Source of the DNA: Pseudomonas fluorescens
GTDB lineage: Bacteria; Pseudomonadota; Gammaproteobacteria; Pseudomonadales; Pseudomonadaceae
Length of the DNA stretch: 64,000 nucleotides
Assembly (NCBI RefSeq): GCF_000802965.1
Contig: NZ_JSAK01000033.1
Coordinates: 124,290-188,289, forward strand
Direction of reading: 5' to 3'
Shown here: positions 52,709 to 62,069 of the stretch, piece after piece
Layout of the letters: the number at the start of each line of letters is the position of its first letter
Numbering within the stretch: position 1 is the first letter of the stretch
Program-made: the position numbers and the translations under genes
The notes under the pieces: generated by a model
Database searches by the model: none
What the model was told of the DNA's origin: nothing
The model's input: only the letters and a program-made list of their open reading frames with translations

Positions 52709-53623
52709 TCAAGGACGGTCGTCGACTTCCTTATCGGTATTCGCCGGAGGAATCAGGTCTTCAGTGCTCAGGTTCAGCCAGATCAGCACCACGTTCGCGA
52801 TGTAGATCGACGAGTAAGTACCCGCCAGAACACCGATGAACAGGGCGATGGAGAAGCCGAACAGGTTGTCGCCACCGAAGAACAGCAGTGCGGCAATCGC
52901 CAGCAAGGTGGAAATCGACGTCGCCATGGTCCGCAGCAGGGTTTGCGTGGTCGAGATGTTGATGTTCTCGATCAGGTTGGCCTTGCGCAGCACACGGAAG
53001 TTCTCACGAACCCGGTCGAATACCACGATGGTGTCGTTGAGCGAGTAACCGATGATCGCCAGTACCGCCGCCAACACCGTCAGGTCGAAGGTGATCTGGA
53101 AGAACGACAGGATACCGATGGTCACGATCACGTCGTGGATCAGGGAAACGATCGCACCGACCGCAAACTTCCACTGAAAGCGGAAAGCCAGGTAGATCAG
53201 GATGCCGCCCAGCGCCATCAGCATGCCGAGGCCGCCCTGGTCGCGCAGCTCTTCACCCACCTGCGGGCCGACGAACTCGACGCGCTTGACCGTCGCCGGG
53301 TTTTCGCCGCCGACTTTCAACAGCGCTTCTGCCACTTGATGGCCTAGCTGCGGATCTTCACCCGGCATGCGCACCAGCAAATCGGTAGTCGCACCGAAGC
53401 TCTGCACGATCGCCTCGTGATAACCCGCAGTCACCAGTTGCTCACGCACCTTGGTGACGTCGGCCGGACGCTCGTAGGTCAGCTCGATGAGCGTACCGCC
53501 GGTGAAGTCCAGGCCCCAGTTCATGCCCTTGGTGAAGACACTGAACAGTGCCAGGACCGTAAGGAACAATGTGACGCCGAACGCAAAGTTGCGAACGCCC
53601 ATGAAGTTGATTGTACGTAACAT
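52709..53623 (-). CDS. secF: Protein translocase subunit SecF
   Basis: 304 aa with six membrane helices and the large first periplasmic loop; core motif GLDFTGGTLIEL and the TM4-6 region (ALGGILIYLAFRFQWKFAVG; VVFDRVRENFR). Works with SecD to drive export with the proton gradient. Nine bp after secD. Confidence 0.97.
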   Translation of the reverse strand: MLRTINFMGVRNFAFGVTLFLTVLALFSVFTKGMNWGLDFTGGTLIELTYERPADVTKVREQLVTAGYHEAIVQSFGATTDLLVRMPGEDPQLGHQVAEALLKVGGENPATVKRVEFVGPQVGEELRDQGGLGMLMALGGILIYLAFRFQWKFAVGAIVSLIHDVIVTIGILSFFQITFDLTVLAAVLAIIGYSLNDTIVVFDRVRENFRVLRKANLIENINISTTQTLLRTMATSISTLLAIAALLFFGGDNLFGFSIALFIGVLAGTYSSIYIANVVLIWLNLSTEDLIPPANTDKEVDDRP

Positions 53624-53632
53624 GGCAGCCCC

Positions 53633-55501
53633 TTAAATCCACAACTTCTTGAAGTCACGACCGCCGAAGATCAGGTTGACCATCGCGCGGGTCACCATGA
53701 TGGCCGTGAACATCGAGGTAAAGATCCCGAGGGACATGGTCACTGCGAAACCCTTGACCGGGCCTGTGCCCATGGCAAAGAGAATCCCGCCGACCAACAG
53801 TGTTGTCAGGTTGGCGTCGAGAATCGCGGTGAATGCCCGGCCGAAGCCTTCGTTGATTGCCCGTTGTACGGTCATGCCCGCCGCAATCTCTTCACGGATA
53901 CGCGAGAAGATCAGTACGTTGGCGTCGACCGCCATACCCATGGTCAATACGATACCGGCGATACCCGGCAGGGTCAGCGTTGCACCCAGCAGCGACATCA
54001 GGGCCAGCAGCAGCACCATGTTCACCGCCAGTGCGACGGTGGCGATGATGCCGAAGAAGCGGTAGATGGCGATGATGAACAGCGAGACGAACAGCATGCC
54101 CCACAGCGATGCATCGATACCTTTGGTGATGTTATCCGCACCCAGGCTCGGGCCAATGGTGCGCTCTTCAGCGAAGTACATCGGTGCAGCCAGACCACCG
54201 GCACGCAGCAGCAGCGCCAGTTCGGACGACTCGCCCTGGCCGTTCAGACCAGTGATGCGGAACTGAGCACCCAGCGGCGACTGAATGGTCGCCAGGCTGA
54301 TGATCTTCTTCTCTTCTTTAAACGTCTGAACCGCGACGTCTTTCTCGACGCCGTTGACCATTTGCTTGGTGTAAGTGGTAATAGGACGCTGCTCGATGAA
54401 GATCACCGCCATGCTGCGACCGACGTTGCTGCGAGTCGCACGACTCATCAGCTCGCCGCCGTGACCATCCAGACGGATGTTCACTTCTGGCGTGCCGTGC
54501 TCGCCGAAGCCAGCCTTGGCGTCAGTGACTTGGTCACCGGTGATGATCAGGCCACGCTCGATCAGCGCAGGAGGACGCTTGCCTTCACGGAACTCGAATT
54601 CTTCGGAAGTGGCTTTCGAAGCGCCAGGCTCAGCGGCCAGACGGAACTCGAGGTTGGCCGTCTTGCCGAGGATACGCTTGGCTTCTGCGGTGTCCTGCAC
54701 GCCCGGCAGCTCAACCACGATGCGGTTGGCGCCCTGACGCTGGACTATCGGTTCGGCAACACCCAGCTCGTTGACGCGGTTACGTACCGTGGTCAAGTTC
54801 TGCTTGATGGAGTATTCGCGGATTTCCGCCAGCTTGGCTGGGGTCATCGCCAGACGCAGCACCGCCTGACCATTGAGGTCGGCCGGAACAATGTCGAAAT
54901 CGTTGAAGTTCTTGCGGATGATCGAACGGGCCTGTTCACGGCTGTCTTCATCAGCGAAGCCCAGCTGAATGGCGCCATTGAGTTGCGGCAGGCTGCGATA
55001 GCGCAGTTTCTCTTTACGCAACAGGCTCTTGACGTCGCCTTCGTAGACTTTCAGGCGTGCGTCGAGGGCTTTATCCATGTCCACTTCCAGCAGGAAGTGC
55101 ACACCACCGGACAAGTCCAGACCCAGCTTCATCGGGTGCGCGCCGAGGTTGCGCAGCCATTGCGGGGTGGTTTGTGCCAGGTTCAGCGCGACGACGTAGT
55201 CATCACCCAACGCCTTGCGCACGACATCTTTGGCAGGCAATTGGTCTTCGGCTTTAACCAGACGAATCAGACCGCCCTTGCCGCCAGCGGTCAGCGAAGC
55301 TGCCTTGACGTTGATCCCGGCCTCTTTGAGCGCAGCGCTCATACGGTCCAGATCAGCCTGATTGACCTGCAGCGCAGTGCTTGCACCGCTGACCTGAATG
55401 GCCGGGTCATCAGGATAAAGATTGGGAGCGGAATAAATCAGACCGACCGCCAGCACCGCCAGGATCAGAATGTATTTCCACAGAGGGTATTTGTTCAGCA
55501 T
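53633..55501 (-). CDS. secD: Protein translocase subunit SecD
   Basis: 622 aa. First membrane helix near residue 7-25, large periplasmic P1 domain, GLDLSGGVHFLLEVD motif, then five C-terminal helices with MAVDANVLIFSRIREE. ATG 55499-55501. Upstream of secF and downstream of yajC in the queA-tgt-yajC-secD-secF operon. Confidence 0.97.
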   Translation of the reverse strand: MLNKYPLWKYILILAVLAVGLIYSAPNLYPDDPAIQVSGASTALQVNQADLDRMSAALKEAGINVKAASLTAGGKGGLIRLVKAEDQLPAKDVVRKALGDDYVVALNLAQTTPQWLRNLGAHPMKLGLDLSGGVHFLLEVDMDKALDARLKVYEGDVKSLLRKEKLRYRSLPQLNGAIQLGFADEDSREQARSIIRKNFNDFDIVPADLNGQAVLRLAMTPAKLAEIREYSIKQNLTTVRNRVNELGVAEPIVQRQGANRIVVELPGVQDTAEAKRILGKTANLEFRLAAEPGASKATSEEFEFREGKRPPALIERGLIITGDQVTDAKAGFGEHGTPEVNIRLDGHGGELMSRATRSNVGRSMAVIFIEQRPITTYTKQMVNGVEKDVAVQTFKEEKKIISLATIQSPLGAQFRITGLNGQGESSELALLLRAGGLAAPMYFAEERTIGPSLGADNITKGIDASLWGMLFVSLFIIAIYRFFGIIATVALAVNMVLLLALMSLLGATLTLPGIAGIVLTMGMAVDANVLIFSRIREEIAAGMTVQRAINEGFGRAFTAILDANLTTLLVGGILFAMGTGPVKGFAVTMSLGIFTSMFTAIMVTRAMVNLIFGGRDFKKLWI

Positions 55502-55565
55502 CACGCCGCCCGTTTATGACGCGGGGCGCCTTGCGCGCCCCGTCGATTGAATATGAAGTTGAAAC

Positions 55566-55904
55566 TTAGATCGCTTTCAGCGTGCCTTTTGGCAGCGTGG
55601 CGGCGATGGCGCCTTTCTGGAATTTCATTTCGACGGTGTCGGAAACTTCCAGAACAACGAAATCGTCTGCAACTTTAGTGATCTTGCCGGCGATGCCGCC
55701 AGTGGTCACAACTTCGTCGCCTTTCTGCAGGCTGCTCAGCAGGTTCTTCTGCTCTTTGGCGCGCTTGGCCTGTGGACGCCAGATCATCAGGTAGAAGATG
55801 ACCAGGAAGCCGACCAGGAAAATCCACTCGAAACCGCCACCCATTGGGCCGGCAGCAGCAGGTGCAGCAGCGTCAGCCATGGCATTAGAGATAAAAAAGC
55901 TCAT
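55566..55904 (-). CDS. yajC: Preprotein translocase subunit YajC
   Basis: 112 aa, one membrane helix (FEWIFLVGFLVIFYLMIW) then a conserved cytosolic domain (PQAKRAKEQKNLLSSLQKGD; VVTTGGIAGKITKV). Auxiliary SecDF partner. Confidence 0.96.
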   Translation of the reverse strand: MSFFISNAMADAAAPAAAGPMGGGFEWIFLVGFLVIFYLMIWRPQAKRAKEQKNLLSSLQKGDEVVTTGGIAGKITKVADDFVVLEVSDTVEMKFQKGAIAATLPKGTLKAI

Positions 55905-55947
55905 TTAGCACTCCAGTTGCAAATGTTGAATCTTGGGGTCAGAAAAC

Positions 55948-57081
55948 TCAGTCCAAAGGCGGAACAGGTAACCCGCGTTTGGCGTAGAAGGCATCGACAA
56001 AGGCGGCCAATGTACCCTGTTGAATAGCCTCGCGCAAACCAGCCATAAGCACTTGATAATGACGCAAGTTATGGATGGTATTGAGCATGCTTCCCAGCAT
56101 TTCGCCGCACTTGTCCAGGTGATGCAGATAAGCGCGGGAGAAGTTCTGGCAGGTATAGCAATCGCAGGTCGGATCGAGCGGCGAATCATCATGGCGATGG
56201 AACGCGTTTCGGATCTTCAGCACGCCGGTATCAATGAACAGATGCCCATTGCGGGCATTACGGGTTGGCATCACGCAATCGAACATGTCCACACCGCGGC
56301 GCACACCCTCAACCAAGTCTTCGGGTTTGCCAACGCCCATAAGGTAACGAGGTTTGTCAGCCGGCATCATGCCCGGCAGATAATCCAGCACCTTGATCAT
56401 TTCGTGCTTCGGCTCGCCCACCGACAGACCGCCGATGGCCAGGCCGTCGAAGCCGATCTTGTCGAGGCCTTCCAGGGAGCGCATGCGCAGGTCCTGGTGC
56501 ATGCCGCCCTGAACGATACCGAACAGCGCCGCCGTGTTCTCGCCATGGGCTTCTTTCGAACGTTTGGCCCAACGCAGGGACAATTCCATGGAAATACGGG
56601 CGACGTCTTCATCAGCCGGGTACGGCGTGCATTCGTCGAAAATCATCACGATGTCGGAGCCCAGGTCACGCTGGACCTGCATCGACTCTTCCGGGCCCAT
56701 GAACACCTTGGCGCCGTCGACCGGGGAAGCGAAGGTCACGCCCTCCTCCTTGATCTTGCGCATGGCGCCCAGGCTGAACACCTGGAAACCGCCGGAGTCG
56801 GTCAAAATCGGGCCTTTCCACTGCATGAAATCGTGCAGGTCGCCGTGCTTCTTGATCACTTCCGTGCCCGGGCGCAGCCACAGGTGGAAGGTGTTGCCCA
56901 GAATGATTTCAGCGCCGGTCGCCTCGATATCCCGTGGCAGCATGCCCTTGACCGTGCCGTAAGTGCCCACCGGCATGAAGGCCGGGGTCTCGACGGTACC
57001 GCGCGGGAAGGTCAAACGACCGCGACGAGCCTTGCCATCAGTGGCCAGCAGCTCGAAAGACATACGACAGGTGCGACTCAT
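55948..57081 (-). CDS. tgt: Queuine tRNA-ribosyltransferase
   Basis: 377 aa (371 from the alternative start). Exchanges guanine 34 for preQ1 in GUN-anticodon tRNAs. Nucleophile in FDECTPYPADED, GGFQVFSLGAMR, zinc ligands in CDCYTCQNFSRAYLHH. ATG 57079-57081 is chosen because AGAGGA lies 6 bases upstream and it overlaps the queA stop (ATGA); the family-typical MSFELLATDGKARRG start at 57063 has no Shine-Dalgarno. Confidence 0.96.
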   Translation of the reverse strand: MSRTCRMSFELLATDGKARRGRLTFPRGTVETPAFMPVGTYGTVKGMLPRDIEATGAEIILGNTFHLWLRPGTEVIKKHGDLHDFMQWKGPILTDSGGFQVFSLGAMRKIKEEGVTFASPVDGAKVFMGPEESMQVQRDLGSDIVMIFDECTPYPADEDVARISMELSLRWAKRSKEAHGENTAALFGIVQGGMHQDLRMRSLEGLDKIGFDGLAIGGLSVGEPKHEMIKVLDYLPGMMPADKPRYLMGVGKPEDLVEGVRRGVDMFDCVMPTRNARNGHLFIDTGVLKIRNAFHRHDDSPLDPTCDCYTCQNFSRAYLHHLDKCGEMLGSMLNTIHNLRHYQVLMAGLREAIQQGTLAAFVDAFYAKRGLPVPPLD

Positions 57082-58142
57082 ACAGTTTCCTCTGGGCCCG
57101 ATTCTTTAGGGGCAGTCGGCGCAGGATTACGCGTGATGAACATCGCATCACCGTAGCTGAAAAAGCGGTACCCGTTGTCGACCGCAGCCTTGTAGGCCGC
57201 CATGGTCTCGGGATAACCGGCGAACGCCGAAACCAGCATCAACAGTGTGGATTCGGGCAAATGGAAGTTGGTGACCAGGGCATCGACCACATGAAACGGC
57301 CGGCCAGGGTAAATGAAAATATCTGTATCGCCGCTGAACGGCTTGAGCACGCCATCGCGGGCGGCGCTTTCCAGAGAACGTACGCTGGTGGTCCCCACCG
57401 CCACCACGCGACCACCGCGAGCGCGGCACGCAGCCACGGCGTCGACCACGTCCTGGCCGACTTCCAGCCATTCGGTGTGCATGTGGTGATCTTCGAGCTT
57501 CTCCACGCGCACCGGCTGGAAGGTGCCGGCGCCCACGTGCAGGGTCACGAACGCGGTCTCGACGCCCTTGGCGGCAATCGCCTCCATCAGCACCTGATCG
57601 AAATGCAGCCCCGCCGTCGGTGCCGCCACCGCACCCAAACGCTGGGCGTAGACGGTCTGGTAACGCTCGCGGTCGGCACCTTCATCCGGGCGGTCTATAT
57701 AAGGAGGCAGCGGCATGTGCCCGACGCGGTCGAGCAGCGGCAACACCTCTTCGGCAAACCCCAGCTCGAACAACGCATCGTGGCGCGCCAGCATCTCGGC
57801 CTCGCCACCGCCGTCGATGAGGATCTTCGACCCAGGCTTGGGCGACTTGCTGGAGCGCACATGGGCCAGCACACGATGACTGTCGAGCACCCGCTCCACC
57901 AGGATTTCCAGCTTGCCGCCGGAAGCCTTCTGGCCAAACAGCCGCGCCGGAATCACCCGGGTATTGTTGAACACCATCAAATCGCCGGGGCGCAAATGCT
58001 CCAGCAAATCAGTGAATTGACGGTGTGCCAGGGCGCCGCTGACCCCATCAAGGGTCAACAGGCGACTGTTGCGACGCTCAGCCAAAGGGTGGCGAGCGAT
58101 CAGCGAATCAGGGAGCTCAAAAGTAAAGTCAGCAACGCGCAT
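57078..58142 (-). CDS. queA: S-adenosylmethionine:tRNA ribosyltransferase-isomerase
   Basis: 354 aa. Adds the ribosyl moiety to preQ1-tRNA to give epoxyqueuosine. Family motifs FNNTRVIPARLFG, VAAPTAGLHFD, HVGAGTFQPV and FIYPGRPFHVVDALVTNFHL. First gene of the operon, divergent from tRNA-Leu. Confidence 0.97.
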   Translation of the reverse strand: MRVADFTFELPDSLIARHPLAERRNSRLLTLDGVSGALAHRQFTDLLEHLRPGDLMVFNNTRVIPARLFGQKASGGKLEILVERVLDSHRVLAHVRSSKSPKPGSKILIDGGGEAEMLARHDALFELGFAEEVLPLLDRVGHMPLPPYIDRPDEGADRERYQTVYAQRLGAVAAPTAGLHFDQVLMEAIAAKGVETAFVTLHVGAGTFQPVRVEKLEDHHMHTEWLEVGQDVVDAVAACRARGGRVVAVGTTSVRSLESAARDGVLKPFSGDTDIFIYPGRPFHVVDALVTNFHLPESTLLMLVSAFAGYPETMAAYKAAVDNGYRFFSYGDAMFITRNPAPTAPKESGPEETV

Positions 58143-58207
58143 GATGGGGTTCGTCTAGCAGGGCCGGGAAGTCTAGCGGAAATATCAAAAATTCTCCATG
58201 TACCTGA

Positions 58208-58236
58208 TTGACCAGCGGTTATCTCATCTCTATACT
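58208..58236 (+). promoter_or_regulatory. tRNA-Leu promoter
   Basis: TTGACC (58208-58213) and TATACT (58231-58236) 17 bp apart, followed by the GC-rich discriminator CCGCGG, typical of stringently controlled stable RNA promoters. Confidence 0.85.
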
Positions 58237-58247
58237 CCGCGGCCATT

Positions 58248-58332
58248 GCCCTGATGGCGGAATTGGTAGACGCGGCGGATTCAAAATCCGTTTTCGAAAG
58301 GAGTGGGAGTTCGAGTCTCCCTCGGGGCACCA
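58248..58332 (+). tRNA. tRNA-Leu (anticodon CAA)
   Basis: 85 nt with encoded CCA. Acceptor stem GCCCTGA/TCGGGGC (one G-T pair), anticodon loop TTCAAAA giving CAA, a class II long variable arm, and T-arm GGGAGTTCGAGTCTCCC. Preceded by a good promoter and followed by a terminator. Confidence 0.97.
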
Positions 58333-58341
58333 AAATTAAGA

Positions 58342-58370
58342 AAGGTCTTGCTTAGCAAGGCCTTTTTTTT
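58342..58370 (+). terminator. Terminator of tRNA-Leu
   Basis: AAGGTCTTGC/GCAAGGCCTT (one G-T pair) with 3-nt loop and a run of eight T; 10 bp after the tRNA. Confidence 0.92.
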
Positions 58371-58402
58371 CGCCCGCAATAAAGCCCCTGACACCCCACA
58401 CA

Positions 58403-58430
58403 CCCTGTGGGAGCCAGCCTGCTGGCGATG
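58403..58430. repeat. Single REP, variant of family B
   Basis: CCTGTGGGAGCCAGCCTGCTGGCGATG: a lone REP with the CCAGCCTGCTGG stem, between the tRNA terminator and the next gene. Confidence 0.8.
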
Positions 58431-58492
58431 CTTTTGCCCCTTGCCCTTACACACCAACCGCACCGCCGGAACATTTCACAAGGATTCCCCCC

Positions 58493-58822
58493 ATGGAATT
58501 GCACCTGGAAACCGTCGCCCTCTTCTCCCTCAAACTGGCTTATGAAACGGAAGATTCAAGCCCGATTTTGCGTGACGATCTGGTCATGGGTGATTACCAG
58601 CGGGATGTGTTTGAGCTGCTGGTGCGGCGGGGGGATGTTGAGGCGATTCAGGTGAAGGTGGGTGAGTGTGTGGGGTTGGCGTTGGAGGCGGTTGGGGGTG
58701 TGGATAAGCCGTTGGGGCGGGAGTTGGGGAGGTTGGCGGGGGAGTTTGCCAGGATTCGGGCGATGGAGCAGCTTGATGCACCGCTCGTTGCGCTCAAGGG
58801 TTACCTGAAAGACATTCAGTAA
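58493..58822 (+). CDS. Hypothetical protein, probably conserved in Pseudomonas
   Basis: 109 aa soluble, acidic, helix-rich protein (MELHLETVALFSLKLAYETE; GDYQRDVFELLVRRGDVEAI; CVGLALEAVGG). ATG 58493. The 3' half is unusually G-rich. No recognised domain. First gene after tRNA-Leu. Confidence 0.65.
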   Translation: MELHLETVALFSLKLAYETEDSSPILRDDLVMGDYQRDVFELLVRRGDVEAIQVKVGECVGLALEAVGGVDKPLGRELGRLAGEFARIRAMEQLDAPLVALKGYLKDIQ

Positions 58823-58920
58823 ATGAAGGTAAGCAGCATAAAATGCAGGAACGCCAATTGGCCGAGTCGACGTTTGCTTCCAGACTTACCCAATAAAAAT
58901 CTGCCCCTTCATCAACGCTA

Positions 58921-59163
58921 TCAACTAGCAGCCCGCTCAATGAACGCTTTCCTTTTGGCATGCGCCCCCAACGTGGCGAAACGGCGCCAGAAGCTTTTCG
59001 GGGTACCCTTACCAAGCTGGCCCAATGCTTGAAGTGGTTGTAGTGCATTCAGTGCCTCCCCCTCCGTAAAGGTAGGACCAAGCGCCTCAAGAGCCAATCG
59101 TGCATTACGCCGATAGCCGTAGTTCAAATCGTGTCCTGCTTGCGTCAGGCGATACGTGGTCAT
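58921..59163 (-). CDS. Small hypothetical basic protein
   Basis: 80 aa (MTTYRLTQAGHDLNYGYRRN to AHAKRKAFIERAAS). ATG 59161-59163 with AAAGG about 10 bases upstream. The charged, helical sequence has no motif I can name. It is convergent with the gene at 58493. Composition is intermediate between the core genome and the AT-rich genes beyond it. The next 256 bp (59164-59419) contain nothing I can support. Confidence 0.45.
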   Translation of the reverse strand: MTTYRLTQAGHDLNYGYRRNARLALEALGPTFTEGEALNALQPLQALGQLGKGTPKSFWRRFATLGAHAKRKAFIERAAS

Positions 59164-59419
59164 GGTATGCAGCCTTTAAATCTCATGAACCTTTCAGATT
59201 AGACAAGATCAGGTTCGCATGCTCGAACCTTTCTACAGCGCTTAAGCATGATTGGTTTGAAGCTGGTGGCATGAAAAGTTCGTACTCAGGTACGCAGCAA
59301 AACCGGCGTTTCCAGATTACGAACCACCCCGAAACCGGTGAAGCTAACGCCAAATTTACATTGCCATGGTTACAGGCAAGGTTCCAGACGAAACCTTCAA
59401 AAAAAACGTGAACACACCC

Positions 59420-60754
59420 TCACTTAAAAACAATCATGAAGAGTAAGATCATCACCAAAAAAGCATAAATAAAATTAACTATGTTTTTTATATTCTTATA
59501 CGCCTTTATAGAGTCCTTGAATGGCTTTCGAGACAATGCTGAAAACTCATCCGCAGAAACAAGTCCAATAACCCTTTTACTCCAATTGCAGCGAAACTTT
59601 ATCTGCGATCTAAAATACAACTTATTTTGATAACCAGAGAGACTAACACTAACAACCAACCAAAAAATATTTGCCAACAGCAAAAACTTGGTTTCTCCAC
59701 CCGATAGAAAATTTTTTGCCATCAAAACTTGTCGAAGCGCAATAAGAGTGAAAGAGATACTGAGATCCCGGAGAAGCCCAGTGGTTAACGTTTGAGTCCT
59801 ATCGACAATCTTATTTACCTCTTCAGAAACCGTTTTTCTTATATCTGTTACAGCCTTTAGCAAATCAACTGTCTTAATATGGATATGACTTCGATAATCC
59901 TCTCTAGCCGACTGGTGAGAGCATGCCACTGTTCTCAGCAGAAATTCCAACCAACTTTCACGAATTCTATGGCGCTGCGTTGAAATCCGCTGACATATTA
60001 GAGTATGCCGCACCTCCGCATCCCGAGATTGACTATAAATCCAATCTAGCGCCATATGCACCCGATGCAGATCTACACTGCTATACGAAGCATCCGAATT
60101 CACATAGCCAATTTCTAGGCTCCCCCCGCCTTTAAGCGTTAAAAATAATTGTTCATCTTTTCTCCATATTTCCGATGCCAACAATGCTGACGCTTTGAAC
60201 GTTGCAAGCCTCAACCACTCTTCATATAGCTTATTTTTAACATCAGGAATAACTGGTGCAATCCAGAATCCATGTCGGGCGTGCACCACTTCGCCAGTCG
60301 TATCCCTAACTATTTTACGTGCATCGACTTCTTCAACCAATTTCTTGGTAGAAGCATGCAGCGGCTCCGGAAAATCCCAACTCTTAAAATCACAAAGCAA
60401 AGAGCTAAATGAAACATCCTGTTCAAAAATATAAATCTCACCAAACTGGGAAACCTCAGAAATCGAGGCACAGCTCAAAAAGCCACTGGGTGAAAAGAAA
60501 AACGCCACTCCCTTTATCTTCTTCTTGACAAACATTACTCGACTTAACTTGGGAAGCTCCAAGGTAGTGTGCACGGGAAACGAAATTTCATCACCAATTT
60601 CGTCGGTTGCCACCAAACTAAAACTCAATTCAGCCGTAGCAGCTAAAGAATTTAAATCTGAGTGGAGAGATTCATCGCTCACATCCATTGGTTCGAATAC
60701 AGCCGAATCGATAGACTCGCTTCTAAATTTCAGTTTAGAGAATAGATTATTCAT
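59420..60754 (-). CDS. Membrane-anchored protein of an AT-rich two-gene unit, unknown function
   Basis: About 444 aa. A large cytosolic N-terminal part (about 330 residues, no recognised motif) is followed by an amphipathic stretch (TVSEEVNKIVDRTQTLTTGL) and three membrane helices: DLSISFTLIALRQVLMA, FLLLANIFWLVVSVSLSG and, at the very C-terminus, IVNFIYAFLVMILLFMIVF. The ATG at 60754 overlaps the stop of the upstream gene by 8 bp; in-frame ATGs at 60757, 60760 and 60775 are alternatives. The A/T-rich codon use differs sharply from the core genes, suggesting transfer. The pairing with a DNA-binding-like partner resembles some phage-defence pairs only in outline. Confidence 0.75.
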   Translation of the reverse strand: MNNLFSKLKFRSESIDSAVFEPMDVSDESLHSDLNSLAATAELSFSLVATDEIGDEISFPVHTTLELPKLSRVMFVKKKIKGVAFFFSPSGFLSCASISEVSQFGEIYIFEQDVSFSSLLCDFKSWDFPEPLHASTKKLVEEVDARKIVRDTTGEVVHARHGFWIAPVIPDVKNKLYEEWLRLATFKASALLASEIWRKDEQLFLTLKGGGSLEIGYVNSDASYSSVDLHRVHMALDWIYSQSRDAEVRHTLICQRISTQRHRIRESWLEFLLRTVACSHQSAREDYRSHIHIKTVDLLKAVTDIRKTVSEEVNKIVDRTQTLTTGLLRDLSISFTLIALRQVLMAKNFLSGGETKFLLLANIFWLVVSVSLSGYQNKLYFRSQIKFRCNWSKRVIGLVSADEFSALSRKPFKDSIKAYKNIKNIVNFIYAFLVMILLFMIVFK

Positions 60755-61811
60755 CATCATCAACCACGTAGTCATCCGTAATGATTTTTATAACCTTTCT
60801 TCCCCCCTCAGTACTAAAAGAGATAAATTTTTCATCTTCGTGCTTTTTGTTATAAATCACCCTTATTCCTTCAAATGTTTGCTTAACCTTGGATTTCGCT
60901 ATTTTTAGGCTTTCCACAGATATCAAAAACTTCTCATTTGAAATTTTCTTTTTCTTCAATGCACCTTCAAAAGCCTTTTGCAATTCTGCATTAGCATGTG
61001 CTTCTCCGAAAGCGGCAGCGAGGAGTTTTTCAGGATTCTCAGGATCAAAATCTACGACATCCTTTACCGCTTGATTAACACTAGCCGTTAGTTTTTTTCT
61101 TATTTCTGCCGGGATGATTCCAGCATGAGCTTTACCTACCTCAATTAACGCTTCCACAAGGCGCTCAGTCAACATTTCTGTGGAAAAAGATCTATGCACC
61201 TCTAGATAGTCTTTAAATTTATCAGTTAAATCGCCGTGTGCCCCACTACGATCTATACATATGACTTTTGAAAATTCTGAGTCAATCGTATTAATGAGAA
61301 CTGATTTTTGAACAGCCTTTTTATCTTGAACAAAATTATTCAAAAACTGGCTCAGTATTGGCTTAGCCTTCCCATCCGACATCTCTTCCGTTTTATATGA
61401 AACAACACTCATATCATCATACTTGATTATGGCGCCATAAACATCACTGCCACTCTTCACTTGAAGCAGCATTAGGACACCCGGAGCCAACCGTTTATCT
61501 GAAGCATATAACTCTTGAAATTTAATCGCCAACCGTTCTGAAACATCTACAAAAGCATGCTCACTAGTTAATGCTTGAATCACTTGCTGCTTTACCCAGG
61601 CATCCGCATTAAAGTGGTACGCCGTACCTTTCAAGGTCTCCTTTAAACGCGCGATAAAGAAATCGGAAAAACTCCCAGGATCTTCGACTTCAAGTAATAT
61701 TTTCGGGGATAGGAAGTCGGGACCAACAATATGAAATATTATCCTCTCAAGATTGGCATCAGCAGCAAACTCAAAATCCCTAACTACCTCAAGTCCTTTT
61801 TCTATCTGCAT
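60747..61811 (-). CDS. NA37/NdpA-like (YejK-type) nucleoid-associated protein, divergent
   Basis: 354 aa. Overall layout fits the 37-kDa nucleoid-associated family (PF04245): an N-terminal domain with a buried strand-helix core (LERIIFHIVG; VLMLLQVKSGSD), a middle segment (FKDYLEVHRSFSTEMLTERL) and a C-terminal helix-strand part (FLISVESLKIAKSK; GIRVIYNKKHEDEKFISFST then EGGRKVIKI). Identity to E. coli YejK is low by eye, so the assignment is a fold-level guess. ATG 61811 with GGGG 6 bases upstream. First gene of the AT-rich pair; no other gene lies between it and the RNA element at 62.07 kb. Confidence 0.6.
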   Translation of the reverse strand: MQIEKGLEVVRDFEFAADANLERIIFHIVGPDFLSPKILLEVEDPGSFSDFFIARLKETLKGTAYHFNADAWVKQQVIQALTSEHAFVDVSERLAIKFQELYASDKRLAPGVLMLLQVKSGSDVYGAIIKYDDMSVVSYKTEEMSDGKAKPILSQFLNNFVQDKKAVQKSVLINTIDSEFSKVICIDRSGAHGDLTDKFKDYLEVHRSFSTEMLTERLVEALIEVGKAHAGIIPAEIRKKLTASVNQAVKDVVDFDPENPEKLLAAAFGEAHANAELQKAFEGALKKKKISNEKFLISVESLKIAKSKVKQTFEGIRVIYNKKHEDEKFISFSTEGGRKVIKIITDDYVVDDDE

Positions 61812-62069
61812 AGATACCCCATCAATCCAGTGAATGTAGCTGTCTTTTTAAATCTAAACACAACTATTGCCTAGAACAGAGTAGCGCACCCGGGCAATAA
61901 TGGCTCGAAGCTACTATCAAGTCGTCGATCCGTCCACATTTAAGTTCTTAGAAGTACACCGCCTGCATCATGCCCCCCAGATCAAACTCGGATTATGCTT
62001 AGCCACTTGCCTACATATCGAAAGAAAGTCCCTTGCAAGACGAAAATCTGCGCGTTACCCTCCCACCTG

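Noticed and set aside
59100..59411. Plus-strand open frame of 103 codons between the small hypothetical gene and the AT-rich pair.
   Set aside because: No good ribosome-binding site, overlaps the start of the minus-strand gene, and has no recognisable protein features.
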